Of a stretch of DNA of 36,837 bases, positions 7,216 to 15,519 are shown in pieces (the stretch's first letter is position 1; the number at the start of each line of letters is the position of its first letter). Source of the DNA: an uncultured Myxococcaceae bacterium (GTDB lineage: Bacteria > Myxococcota_A > Polyangia > Polyangiales > Ga0077539); NCBI GenBank assembly GCA_945952225.1, contig CAMFHP010000088.1:1-36837 (forward strand), read 5' to 3'. The notes beneath the pieces are model-generated. The model searched no databases. It had not been told where the DNA came from and saw only the letters and a program-made list of their open reading frames with translations. The position numbers and the translations under genes are program-made.

Positions 7216-10107
7216 TCAGTACCCGAAGGCCGCCGCGGCGGGGTTCTCATCGAAGTCGAGCGAGGGGCCGTCGTCGCCGTCTGCACCGCGTGACTCCACG
7301 TCGGAACCGCGCGCCATGCGGCACTCCGCGGACTCGGGGTAGCGATCGGTGGAGACCACGCGCACCCAGTCGCCGAGGCGCGTGCGCACCGCACACACCT
7401 GCTCTTCGAGGAGCTCGTAGCGCGGCGTCTCGCGCGCGAGGCGGTCTTCGTCCGTCTCCTCGTCACCGGGCTGGAGCACCACGACGGGACGGGGCGGAGG
7501 AACGGTCCACTGCACGCGCATCGTGGCGGCAGCGCGGCCCACGGTGGTCTGTCCGCGCGCGATCACCTGGTGGTGCGCGGTGAGCAGTTCGACGGTGAGC
7601 AGCCCCGGGGTCGCGCCCGCGTCGATGCGCAGGGAGAGTGCCGGCGGCGGCGTCGTGCGGCGGCGCGGCGCCATGTCGGACATCACCCGATCGCCACCGT
7701 AGGGGTCTTCGTCGCGCTCGTCGAAGTCCTCGACGGCGAGGGTCGGCGGCGGCGCGGCGGCGACGGTGTACGCGCGCGTCCACGGCGCGGCGGTGGGCGT
7801 TTCGAGCTCGCGGGCTGCCGTGTCGGTGAGCTCCTCGGACGCGGGCGCGCGGTGCTCGAAGCCGCGGGCCACGGGGCCGAACATCACGCGGGGAGCGCCT
7901 CCGCGGTCGACGACGAAGAGGCCCAGCGACACACCGCGCGCGCCCACGTACGAGACCGCGCCCTCCCCCGGGGGATGGTGCCAGTCGGTGACAAAATCCG
8001 CGGCGTCGACGGTCGAGGCCTGGCCGCCGAAGAGGTCGACGTACCAGCCCGTTTCGAGGGGCTCTCCCTCCGTCGACGGACGCACTTCGACCACCCATCC
8101 GAGCAGCCTTCGCTGCGCGTCGGTGAGCGCGTGCCCCGCGAGCTCGTCGCGCGCGATGCGTTCGAACGCGCGCAGCAGCCGCGTCGTGCGCGTCTGCCAG
8201 CGTTCGAGGGCCTCGGCGTCGGTCGCGCGAAACTCCAGCGCCGCCGTGGCGATGCGCTCGACCACCCTGCGGAGCGCGCGGTACGTCTCCGGCGCGGGTT
8301 CGAGGTACGCGTCGGGAATGCGGCACGAGACTCTCGGCGGCGACGCGCCCTCGGCCGACTCGCTGTGGTGCCCGAGCTGCGCCCACGCGACGACGAGCGA
8401 GTTCATGCGCAGGTCGCTCCACGCGGGCGAGCGCATGAACGCGGGGAGCGCGCCGGTCACGGGCTGCGCGTGGCGACGGAGCGCGTCGACCTGGAGGCCC
8501 TCCAACGAGCCCGTGTCGGCGAGCGCGGCGAGGTCACGCTCGACGGATTCGTGGGCCGCGCGGAGCGTCGGGTAGCGCGCCTCGTCGGCGGCCGTGAAGC
8601 GGGCGGCCGGGGCGTATCCGAGGGCGCGTGCGAGGTCGGCCCCCGAGGGCGCGTCACGACCGGCGATGGCGGGGCTCGCGAGGCGCGCGCCGGGGTCGAC
8701 GGGGTGCTCTTCGGTGGCGCCGAACACTGTCGCGATGACGGGCAGCGCGCGCACTCCGGGGGCCGTCGGATGCGTCACGAGGGTGCGTTCGAACTGATTG
8801 CCCACGGCGGCCTTGAGGCGCGCGAAGGCGTCGGGCGCGCGCAACGACGTGACGGCTGCGGCGGTGCGAATCTCACGGAGCTCGTCGAGCGAGGGATTGA
8901 CGCGCGGACCTGCGAGGTCGCCGTGCAACGCGGCGAGCGTGCGGAAGGTGTCGAGCGTGTGGGCGCGCTCCATCACGGCGACGAGCGCGAAGGCGTCGAG
9001 GGCCTCGCGCGGCGTGTCGTCGGTGACGGGCGTGGGCCCCGGTGCGGAGCTGCGTCCGTCGCGGGAGACGAGGTTGAACTCCGCGGTCGAGAGCCAGCGC
9101 GCCACGCGGTACCACGAGGCGCGGCCGTCGGTTCGCGTGTGGGCGCCGTGGGGCACGTAGCGGGAGGGCTCGATCGTGCGGTCGCGTCCCCAGAGCGAGA
9201 CCGTGCGCGGGGCGCCGCCCTCGCGGAGCATCGTGACGAGCGCGGTGACCTCGTTCGCGAGCGAGGCATCGAGGGGCGCGTCGATGCCTTCGGACTGATC
9301 GAGGGAGAGCGCCACGGAGAGGTACACATCGAGGTCGCGCGCGGCGTGTTCGGGGAGCGACGCGCGCATCGCGGGGATCGCAGCGCGCGTGCGGGTGAGC
9401 GCAGAGACGACGGTGTCGACGGCGCGGGACTCGGTGTCTTCGACGATGGCTTCGAGGTCGCGCCACACCGCGTGAAAGATCGAGTCGGCGGTGACCAGCA
9501 GCGGCGCCTCGCTGCGGTACACGTCGCGGTAGGCCTCGGCGTACGTGGGAAAGGTCACGCGGTCGAGCACGGCGAGGCCGTTGCGTGCGACGGCGTTCCA
9601 CTCGGCGCGCGTGATGGCGTACACGGCGCCGACGTCGCGCATCGCGGGGGTGATCGCGCGCGACCAGGGGGGTGACGGCGGCGCGGCCTCGGTGCGCGTA
9701 GGCGTGACGAGCACCTCGGCGAGGGCCGCGTCGAGGAGCTGGCGGTAGATGTGCGTGGCCGCGAGGCGGTCGCAGAGCGCGCCGTCTTCCGACGCTCCCT
9801 CGGCGCAGACGGGGGGCGAGACGGCCTGGCCGTCGGCGGTCACCTCGTCGAAGGCGCCGCGCGGACCGCGCTCGCGACGACGCGGCGCGTACATGCCGGG
9901 CGGTGCGAAGGGGGGGAGATAGCCCTCGGTGAGCGCGACGTCGGCGGCGTCGGCGCGCGCGTCGCGGGCGGCATCGGTACGTGCGTCGACCCCAACGTCC
10001 GCACGGGGTATGGGCGTGGCCTCGCGCTTCGAGCAGGCGAGCACAAGGGCGGTGGCAAGGAGCAGGGCGGAGAGAACAGAACGCGTGCGTGGTGCTGTGC
10101 TGTGCAT
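7216..10107 (-). CDS. DUF3160 family lipoprotein
   Basis: 963 aa from ATG 10107, with GGAGG about 11 bases upstream. Residues 1-25 form a lipoprotein signal (L-L-L-A-T-A-L-V-L-A-C), with Cys25 as the lipidation site, followed by an Asp/Ala-rich linker to ~residue 55. The body matches the DUF3160 type: an N-terminal half with T-F-P-T-Y-A-E-A-Y and V-T-A-D-S-I-F-H-A-V-W, then long helical segments and a C-terminal beta-rich part. The last ~150 residues are acidic and less conserved in appearance. The molecular function of DUF3160 is unknown; the protein should sit on the periplasmic or outer face of a membrane. The gene is monocistronic or leads nothing downstream, since it converges on the ferritin-like gene. 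A TAGCCT box 24-29 bases before the ATG could be its -10. Confidence 0.82.
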   Translation of the reverse strand: MHSTAPRTRSVLSALLLATALVLACSKREATPIPRADVGVDARTDAARDARADAADVALTEGYLPPFAPPGMYAPRRRERGPRGAFDEVTADGQAVSPPVCAEGASEDGALCDRLAATHIYRQLLDAALAEVLVTPTRTEAAPPSPPWSRAITPAMRDVGAVYAITRAEWNAVARNGLAVLDRVTFPTYAEAYRDVYRSEAPLLVTADSIFHAVWRDLEAIVEDTESRAVDTVVSALTRTRAAIPAMRASLPEHAARDLDVYLSVALSLDQSEGIDAPLDASLANEVTALVTMLREGGAPRTVSLWGRDRTIEPSRYVPHGAHTRTDGRASWYRVARWLSTAEFNLVSRDGRSSAPGPTPVTDDTPREALDAFALVAVMERAHTLDTFRTLAALHGDLAGPRVNPSLDELREIRTAAAVTSLRAPDAFARLKAAVGNQFERTLVTHPTAPGVRALPVIATVFGATEEHPVDPGARLASPAIAGRDAPSGADLARALGYAPAARFTAADEARYPTLRAAHESVERDLAALADTGSLEGLQVDALRRHAQPVTGALPAFMRSPAWSDLRMNSLVVAWAQLGHHSESAEGASPPRVSCRIPDAYLEPAPETYRALRRVVERIATAALEFRATDAEALERWQTRTTRLLRAFERIARDELAGHALTDAQRRLLGWVVEVRPSTEGEPLETGWYVDLFGGQASTVDAADFVTDWHHPPGEGAVSYVGARGVSLGLFVVDRGGAPRVMFGPVARGFEHRAPASEELTDTAARELETPTAAPWTRAYTVAAAPPPTLAVEDFDERDEDPYGGDRVMSDMAPRRRTTPPPALSLRIDAGATPGLLTVELLTAHHQVIARGQTTVGRAAATMRVQWTVPPPRPVVVLQPGDEETDEDRLARETPRYELLEEQVCAVRTRLGDWVRVVSTDRYPESAECRMARGSDVESRGADGDDGPSLDFDENPAAAAFGY

Positions 10108-10233
10108 GGTCAGAATGGGCCTCCATCGCGAAGGCTACGCGAGCGCCGCGCGCGGAGGGAAGAGGGCTGCGCGGGGAATCGTGCGCGCGGGGACCCCCGG
10201 GGGGTCAACCCGGGGTCAGCGCGCGGCGCGGGA

Positions 10234-10677
10234 TCACGTTCCGCTGCGGTAGTGGGTCTGGGCCATCGCGTCGGTGATCACCGCGCCCACGCGGAGCTGC
10301 GACACGGGCACGTCGCTGTCGCGCGCGGGGGGATAGCCCACCAGGTGCACGCGCACGGTGCCCGCGTCGATCACGCGCAGCACGCGCGACTCCGTCCACC
10401 CACCGTGCCAGTTGAGGTGCACGGTCTGCCCGACGGTGAGCGTGGTGGCGTCGGTGACCGCGGTGCCGCCAGGGTCCTCTCCCGTCGATCGGATGCGCTC
10501 GCCTGCCGGGACCACGATCGAGGGCCACTGGCCTGCGCGGCGACCCTCGTACACACGCGGCGCTGCGGACGAGGGCGCAGCAGGCGCCGACGAGGGCCCG
10601 GTCGAGGACGGCGGCGGAATCGCATCGCACGCCGAGACCCACACCGCGATGACCCCGATTGCAGACGTGACACGCAT
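10234..10677 (-). CDS. Small lipoprotein with Tudor/Agenet-like barrel
   Basis: 147 aa. ATG 10677 is preceded by GGGGAG at suitable spacing; longer upstream extensions have no signal sequence. Residues 1-17 form a signal peptide with the lipobox-like W-V-S-A-C. A Pro/Ser/Ala linker follows to ~residue 40. The C-terminal part (~residues 90-140) reads V-G-Q-T-V-H-L-N-W-H-G-G-W, E-S-R-V-L-R-V, V-R-V-H-L-V-G-Y and D-S-D-V-P-V-S-Q-L-R-V. That is the five-strand pattern of Tudor/Agenet/chromo-barrel small beta-barrels (W-x-G-x-W-x-x-A-x-V ... I-H-Y-x-G-x ... D-E-W-V ... L-R). Such domains bind ligands or peptides in other proteins; here the substrate is unknown and the protein is predicted to be periplasmic. 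It lies upstream of DUF3160 on the same strand, 127 bases apart. Confidence 0.7.
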   Translation of the reverse strand: MRVTSAIGVIAVWVSACDAIPPPSSTGPSSAPAAPSSAAPRVYEGRRAGQWPSIVVPAGERIRSTGEDPGGTAVTDATTLTVGQTVHLNWHGGWTESRVLRVIDAGTVRVHLVGYPPARDSDVPVSQLRVGAVITDAMAQTHYRSGT

Positions 10678-10860
10678 GGCAGCGACTCCCCTGGTCGACA
10701 CGACCGTGCTTCTACCAGCGCACGGGCGCGGCCGACTACCGCGAAGGCGCTGCGACGCGGGTCTCACGTGAGGAACGTGCGGCTCGAAGCGCTCCACGCG
10801 GAGGCTGCATGTTCGCCCCTCCCCCGGCACGGGTCGACGCGAGCACAGACGCCCCGCGGC

Positions 10861-11727
10861 CTACGCCGGGCGGCGCACGATCTCGGCGACGGCGTCGGCC
10901 ACTACGCGCACCGCCGCGCGCGACGCCACGTCGGGGTGGCTCACGAGGAACAGCGGCCGCGCGGGAATCTCCGACACTTCGAAGAGACGCTCCGCGCGGT
11001 CTTCGCGCGCGCCCCACGCCTCGGGCAGCACCGCGACGCCCACGCCCGCCCCCATGGCGGCGATCAGCGCGGTCATGCTGCTCGTGCGCAACGCGACGCG
11101 AACCCCCGCGCGCGACGCGAGCCAGCGGGCCTCGGGGAGCTGTGCGAGCTCGCCGCCGGGCACTACCACGTCGTGTCCCGAGAGCTCGTGCTCGTCGCGC
11201 GGTCGACCCCGACGGCGCGCATAGGACTTCGACGCAAAACACGCGAACGACAGACGGATCAACCGCCGCACACGCAGCGACGCATCGGTCACCGGCGTGA
11301 CGCGCAACGCGAGGTCGGCCTCGGCCCGCGCGAGGTCGACGGGACGGTTGCCGCCGAGCAGTTCGAGTTCGAGCTCGGGGTGGCGCGCGCGCAGGTCGAG
11401 CAGCCCCTCGTGCACGAGAAACGCCGCGAGTGACTCGGTCGTCGCGAGCCGCACGAGGCCGCGCACCGCCCCCTCGTCGCGGGCTGCGCGGCGGAGCGAG
11501 GTGGCGCCGTCGTCCATGCGCTCGGCGTGGCGGAGCAGCCGTTCGCCCACCGGAGAGAGCTGTACGCCGTCGCGCCCGCGCAGCAGCAGTCGCGCGCCCA
11601 TCGCGCGTTCGAGCGCCGCCACACGACGGCTCGCGGTGGAGCGATCGACCCCGGCGGACTTCGCGCCCACGCTCAGACTCCCGGCGCGCGCCACGGCGAG
11701 GAACACACGGACGTCATCCCAGTTCAT
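10861..11727 (-). CDS. LysR-family transcriptional regulator
   Basis: 288 aa from ATG 11727 (M-N-W-D-D-V-R-V-F-L), the usual start of this family; an extension of 14 residues upstream is less likely. Residues 1-60 carry the winged helix-turn-helix (F-L-A-V-A-R-A-G-S-L-S, S-T-A-S-R-R-V-A-A-L-E). Residues ~88-285 form the LysR effector-binding fold (V-R-G-L-V-R-L-A-T, G-V-G-V-A-V-L-P). It is divergently transcribed from the quinone oxidoreductase gene with an 79-base gap, the standard arrangement for a LysR regulator controlling its neighbour. The intergenic space has a repeated TCTCGCACG that may be its binding site. The inducer cannot be predicted. Confidence in the family is high. Confidence 0.92.
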   Translation of the reverse strand: MNWDDVRVFLAVARAGSLSVGAKSAGVDRSTASRRVAALERAMGARLLLRGRDGVQLSPVGERLLRHAERMDDGATSLRRAARDEGAVRGLVRLATTESLAAFLVHEGLLDLRARHPELELELLGGNRPVDLARAEADLALRVTPVTDASLRVRRLIRLSFACFASKSYARRRGRPRDEHELSGHDVVVPGGELAQLPEARWLASRAGVRVALRTSSMTALIAAMGAGVGVAVLPEAWGAREDRAERLFEVSEIPARPLFLVSHPDVASRAAVRVVADAVAEIVRRPA

Positions 11728-11740
11728 GCGGTTGCTGCAT

Positions 11741-11770
11741 TCTCGCACGGTGCCCTTGCGATCTCGCACG
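11741..11770. promoter_or_regulatory. Candidate LysR operator (direct repeat and short palindrome)
   Basis: TCTCGCACG occurs at 11741-11749 and again at 11762-11770, 21 bases apart, about two helical turns. The second copy overlaps the inverted pair TGCGA/TCGCA (11757-11768, two-base spacer). Located between the divergent LysR gene and the oxidoreductase gene, it is the only obvious repeated motif there. Confidence 0.4.
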
Positions 11771-11806
11771 TTTCATCGCCACGCCCCCGATCCCACCCTC
11801 GCGTGC

Positions 11807-12826
11807 ATGGGTGAGACGTACCGCGCGGTGATGCTGACGAAGAAGGGTGGCCCCGAGGTGCTGGAGGTGGTGGCGCTTCCACGCGTGGCGCCGGGCGCCG
11901 GCGAGGTGCGCGTGACCGTGCGCGCGACGGGCGCGGGCGGCACCGACATCACCATGCGCCGCGGAACGTATCCGTACGCGCCGAAGCTTCCCTTCGTGCC
12001 CGGCTACGAGGCCGTGGGCGTCGTCGAGTCGCTGGGCGACGGCGTCACGTCGCTGCGCGTGGGCCAGCGCGTGGCGGCGCTGCTCGTGCACGGAGGCTAC
12101 GCCGAGGAGCTGGTGCGTCCCGCGTCGGAGTTCGTGTCCGTGCCCGACGGGCTCGACGACGGCGAGGTGGTCGCGCTGATTCTCAACTACGTCACCGCGT
12201 GGCAGGCGATCCATCGCTGCGCGGAGGTCACCGCAGGCATGACCGCGCTCGTGAACGGCGCGAACGGCGGCGTGGGCACGGCGCTCGTCGAGCTGCTGCG
12301 GCTCGCCGGCGCGCACGTGTATGCCGCGGCCTCGGCGAAGCACCACGACGCCGTGCGCGCGCTCGGGGCGATCGCGATCGAGGGGCGCGCGAGGCCCGTC
12401 GACGAGGCGTTGCGCGCGGTGCTGCCCGAAGGGGTCGACGTGTCGTTCGATGGGCTCGGCGGCGCGCACACCGGCGCGTGTCGTCGCGCGACGAGGCGCG
12501 GCGGCGTGGTCGTGGGCTACGGCTTCTCGGGCACGATGCGCGACGGTCGATCGAGCACGCTCGCGGTGGCGCAGGGCTTCGTCTCGCTGATGCTCGGGAG
12601 CCCGCTCACCGGACGCCGCGGACGCTTCTACGGCATCACGCAGCGCTACCGCGACGACCCGACGTCGTTTCGCGAAGACCTGCCGAAGCTGTTCGCGCTG
12701 CTCGCGGAGAAGAAGATCGCGCCGCGCATCGCCGCGCGCCTTCCGCTGCTGGCCGCCCGTGAGGCGCAGGAGCGGCTCGAACGCGGCGGCGTCGAGGGAA
12801 AGATCGTGCACCTCGCGGGGGTGTAG
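11807..12826 (+). CDS. Zinc-independent quinone oxidoreductase (MDR superfamily)
   Basis: 339 aa from ATG 11807. The protein has the medium-chain dehydrogenase/reductase layout: a GroES-like N-terminal domain (~1-125; M-L-T-K-K-G-G-P-E-V-L, F-V-P-G-Y-E-A-V-G-V-V) and a Rossmann nucleotide-binding domain (~140-280) with N-G-A-N-G-G-V-G-T-A as the NAD(P)H loop. The Cys and His ligands of zinc alcohol dehydrogenases are absent, pointing to the quinone oxidoreductase (QOR/zeta-crystallin) branch, which reduces quinones or enones with NADPH. No export signal. It is divergent from a LysR regulator that probably controls it, perhaps in response to an electrophile. The convergent gene on the other strand ends 21 bases downstream. 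The exact substrate is unknown. Confidence 0.88.
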   Translation: MGETYRAVMLTKKGGPEVLEVVALPRVAPGAGEVRVTVRATGAGGTDITMRRGTYPYAPKLPFVPGYEAVGVVESLGDGVTSLRVGQRVAALLVHGGYAEELVRPASEFVSVPDGLDDGEVVALILNYVTAWQAIHRCAEVTAGMTALVNGANGGVGTALVELLRLAGAHVYAAASAKHHDAVRALGAIAIEGRARPVDEALRAVLPEGVDVSFDGLGGAHTGACRRATRRGGVVVGYGFSGTMRDGRSSTLAVAQGFVSLMLGSPLTGRRGRFYGITQRYRDDPTSFREDLPKLFALLAEKKIAPRIAARLPLLAAREAQERLERGGVEGKIVHLAGV

Positions 12827-12847
12827 CGGGTCCCCGGAGGGTCGCGC

Positions 12848-13147
12848 CTACTGCGACGGCGGCGCGGGCATGTTCGCGGGGAAGCACACGAGCGCGCGCT
12901 CGCGGTCCTGGCGGCACGTGCCCGCGAGCGTGTTGCCGTGGAAGCTCACCGAGCACGAGGCGCCCTCGCTGCGTCCGTTGCAGGCGTCGTAGGCCTCCTG
13001 CGGCGGGCGCATGCCGTGGGGCGGACCGCCGTTGCCAGGAGGCTGTCCGTTGCCGGGCTGCGCGTCGGCGCGCGAGGCCGTGAGCGCGAGTCCGACGAAG
13101 ACCGCGAGGCGCGAGACACCCGAGAGAGCGCGCGTGGGCGTGGTCAT
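12848..13147 (-). CDS. Small secreted four-cysteine protein
   Basis: 99 aa from ATG 13147. Residues 1-29 are a Sec signal peptide ending A-S-R-A-D-A-Q. A Gly/Pro/Asn spacer (P-G-N-G-Q-P-P-G-N-G-G-P-P-H-G-M) follows, and then a compact domain with four Cys in the order D-A-C-N-G-R-S-E-G-A-S-C, G-T-C, L-V-C, suggesting two disulphides. Similar small C-x-G-x-S-E-G-x-x-C domains occur in Myxococcota secreted proteins of unknown function. The gene is divergent from the two-component system that begins at 13360, so it may be one of its targets or a periplasmic modulator; that is inference from position. Function unknown. Confidence 0.72.
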   Translation of the reverse strand: MTTPTRALSGVSRLAVFVGLALTASRADAQPGNGQPPGNGGPPHGMRPPQEAYDACNGRSEGASCSVSFHGNTLAGTCRQDRERALVCFPANMPAPPSQ

Positions 13148-13359
13148 GGGCTTCACCGTGTTGAACCTTCCGTCGGGCGAACGACGCGCGGTGCGCGGGC
13201 GATTCCCTGCGCAACACTCCGCAACCGTTCGGGGGCGAAGTGAAGGGAGGTCGCGGGCCATGCAACGACGTCCCTCGCAGGCCACTGCAGACGGGTACGA
13301 TGCGCGTCGCGTGTCGCGCCCCGGGTCGTGCGCCGCAACACGCGAAGGCTGGAGCGGCG

Positions 13360-14058
13360 ATGCAGCGCGGTGGATCGATCCTGCTGGTGGAAGACGACGT
13401 CCGCCTCGGCGACCTGCTCGACGAGTACCTGCGCGAGCACGGCTTCGTCATCGCGCGCGCAACCGACGGTCGCGACGCCATCGCGCGCATCACCCGCGAT
13501 CGGCCCGACGCGGTGGTGCTCGACCTGATGATCCCCACGGTCGACGGCCTCGACGTGCTGCGCGCCGTGCGACCGGTCTACGCGGGCGGCGTGCTGATCC
13601 TCACGGCGAACAAGCGCGAGGTCGACCAGGTGGTGGGCCTCGAACTCGGCGCCGACGACTTCGTGACCAAGCCCGTCGATCCGCGCGTGCTCCTCGCGAG
13701 GCTCCGCTCGCTGCTGCGCCGCCTCGGAGGCCATGGCGAGGTCGAGCGCCGCGAGCGCATCACCGTGGGAACGCTCACCATCGACCGCGCCGCGCGGGCC
13801 GTCGAGGTGTCGGGGCGCGCGGTCGACCTCACGTCCGCCGAGTTCAACCTGCTCTGGGTGCTGGCCCTGCGCGCGGGCGAGGTGGTGACCCGCGACGACC
13901 TCTACCGCGAGGGCCTCGGCGCGCGCTACGACGGCCTCGACCGCGGCGTGGACATCCACCTCTCGCGCACGCGCCGCAAGCTCGGCGACGCGGGCTTCGA
14001 GGTGAACGACCTCAAGAGCGTACGGGGCGTCGGCTACCAGCTCGCGAGGCGTCTGTGA
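13360..14058 (+). CDS. OmpR/PhoB-type response regulator
   Basis: 232 aa from ATG 13360, with GGAG nine bases upstream; the longer open frame (from 13240) has no receiver-domain residues. The receiver domain (1-120) has the acidic pair in L-V-E-D-D, phospho-acceptor D55 in V-V-L-D-L-M-I-P, the Thr of L-I-L-T-A-N, and K104 in V-T-K-P-V. Residues ~135-230 form the winged-helix DNA-binding domain (L-T-S-A-E-F-N-L-L, S-R-T-R-R-K-L, R-G-V-G-Y-Q-L). It is translationally coupled to the kinase gene by a GTGA overlap at 14055-14058, so the pair forms one phosphorelay. It closely resembles the RstA/CpxR group. Likely targets are its own operon and the divergent secreted protein gene at 12848. Confidence 0.95.
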   Translation: MQRGGSILLVEDDVRLGDLLDEYLREHGFVIARATDGRDAIARITRDRPDAVVLDLMIPTVDGLDVLRAVRPVYAGGVLILTANKREVDQVVGLELGADDFVTKPVDPRVLLARLRSLLRRLGGHGEVERRERITVGTLTIDRAARAVEVSGRAVDLTSAEFNLLWVLALRAGEVVTRDDLYREGLGARYDGLDRGVDIHLSRTRRKLGDAGFEVNDLKSVRGVGYQLARRL

Positions 14059-15482
14059 TCCCGCTGCTGCGACGCATCGTGGTGGCGGTGTTCCTCTCGC
14101 TGCTCCTTGCGACCGCGGCCGTCGACCTGCTCGTGCGCGCGGCCCTCCGCGACGGGCACCGCAACGACCTCTCCGCCCTCATGGACCGCGGCCTGCGCCG
14201 CGGCCTCCACGACCTCGCGGCCATGCCCCCGTCGGCGCGCCCCGAGGCAGTGCGCGCCCTCGCCCGCTCGCTCGATGTGAGCCTCTCGCTCGAACCCGCA
14301 GGCGCCCCCGCGCCCATGCTCCCGCATGCGATGCCGCCGTACGCGATGCCGCCGCCCATGCCGCCCCACGCGATGCCGCCGCACGCGATGCCGCCGCCCA
14401 TGCCCCCACCCGCGATGGCACCGCCCGCGAACGCCATGGATCACGACGGCGCGCGGCCCCTGCCACCGCTGCTGCTGCCTGCGACGGCGCCGCCGACGCG
14501 GGTGACGTTGCCCATCGACGCACACACGCGTCTCGTGGTGATGACGCGCCCGCCGACGACCACGTGGACGGTGCCCCCCGTCGCGTTGATCGCGGCGGTG
14601 ATGGCGCTCGTGGCGCTCACCACGGGACTCGTCGTGGCCGTGCCGCTGACCCGGCGCATCCGCGCGATCGAGCGGGCCGTCGGCGCGCTGGCCGATGGAG
14701 ATTTCGCGGTGCGCGCCGAGGGTCCACGCGACGACGCGCTGGGCGCCATTGCAGGCGCGCTCGACCACACGGCGGAACGCCTCGACCGGCTGTTCCGCGA
14801 GCGCGAGGAGCTGCTCCAGGCGGTGTCGCACGAGCTCGGCACGCCGCTGTCTCGCATGCGCTTCCACCTCGAAGCGCTGCGCCGCGCGGTGCCCGACGAC
14901 GCCGCGGCCGCGCGGGTGCGCGCGATCGACGACGAGATCCGCGAGCTCGATGAGCTCTCGTCGGAGCTCGTGTCGTGGGCCGAGGCCGACAGCGCGCGTC
15001 TCGCGACCACGCAGCTCGACCCCGTTGCCTCGCTCGACACCATGCTCGAACTCGAACGCGAGACCACCGTGCGCCCCCTCGCGTGCGTGCTCGACGCAGC
15101 GCCGGACACGCACCTGCGCGCCGAGCGACGCCTCTTCGAACGGGCCGTCGAGAACCTCGTGCGAAACGCCGTCCGCCACGCCTCCTCCGCGGTGACCGTG
15201 CGCGTGCGACGCGAGGGCGCGTGGGTGTCGGTGAGCGTCTGCGACGACGGCCCCGGCGTGCCCGAGTCCGAGCGCGAGCGGGTGCTGCTGCCCTTCGTGC
15301 GACTCGACCGCGCGCGGTCACGCAGCAGCGGCGGCGCGGGCCTGGGCCTCGCCATCGCGCGCCGCATCGTCGAGCGCCACGGCGGACGCATCGCCGTCGA
15401 CCGCGCCCCCGAGGGAGGCGCCGCGTTCACCACCTGGTGGCCCGCGGCAGACACCGCCTCCATGCGCCCGCTGCGCGCGTAA
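14055..15482 (+). CDS. Sensor histidine kinase with Met/His-rich periplasmic loop
   Basis: 475 aa. The GTG start at 14055 overlaps the response-regulator stop (GTGA). Transmembrane helix 1 spans ~residues 5-28 and helix 2 ~175-198, leaving a periplasmic loop of about 145 residues. Within it residues 88-131 carry nine Met and four His in Pro-rich repeats such as A-M-P-P-H. A HAMP segment (~200-250) leads to the H-box V-S-H-E-L-G-T-P-L with phospho-acceptor H259. The ATPase domain shows N-L-V-R-N-A-V-R-H (~365), D-D-G-P-G-V (~396) and G-G-A-G-L-G-L-A-I (~425). The kinase should phosphorylate the adjacent regulator. Met/His clusters of this kind bind copper or silver in other proteins, so metal sensing is a reasonable guess but not proven. 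Confidence 0.93.
   Translation: MIPLLRRIVVAVFLSLLLATAAVDLLVRAALRDGHRNDLSALMDRGLRRGLHDLAAMPPSARPEAVRALARSLDVSLSLEPAGAPAPMLPHAMPPYAMPPPMPPHAMPPHAMPPPMPPPAMAPPANAMDHDGARPLPPLLLPATAPPTRVTLPIDAHTRLVVMTRPPTTTWTVPPVALIAAVMALVALTTGLVVAVPLTRRIRAIERAVGALADGDFAVRAEGPRDDALGAIAGALDHTAERLDRLFREREELLQAVSHELGTPLSRMRFHLEALRRAVPDDAAAARVRAIDDEIRELDELSSELVSWAEADSARLATTQLDPVASLDTMLELERETTVRPLACVLDAAPDTHLRAERRLFERAVENLVRNAVRHASSAVTVRVRREGAWVSVSVCDDGPGVPESERERVLLPFVRLDRARSRSSGGAGLGLAIARRIVERHGGRIAVDRAPEGGAAFTTWWPAADTASMRPLRA
14316..14447 (+). repeat. Met-Pro-His coding repeat in the kinase sensor loop
   Basis: Imperfect tandem units close to GCGATGCCGCCG (Ala-Met-Pro-Pro), alternating with CCCATGCCGCCC, encode residues 88-131 of the kinase. 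The repetition is visible in both DNA and protein and probably varies in copy number between relatives. Confidence 0.8.
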
Positions 15483-15501
15483 ACGCCTGTTCGCCGCGTG
15501 C

Positions 15502-15507
15502 TAGCGT
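15502..15507 (+). promoter_or_regulatory. Candidate -10 box close to start codon
   Basis: TAGCGT lies 12 bases before ATG 15520, within the 37-base gap after the kinase gene. It belongs to a recurring TAnnnT-C pattern near start codons in this window. If used, it gives the following lipoprotein gene its own promoter with a very short leader. No convincing -35 is seen. Confidence 0.35.
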
Positions 15508-15519
15508 CGCGCCCCCGTC

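Noticed and set aside
7570-9675. Long plus-strand open frame opposite the DUF3160 gene
   Set aside because: Arg/Gly/Val-rich shadow of a clear DUF3160 lipoprotein; codon bias follows the minus strand.
14316-14447. Met/Pro/His repeat considered a sequence artefact
   Set aside because: It is in frame, lies between the two membrane helices of the kinase, and flanking domains are intact, so it is kept as real coding sequence.
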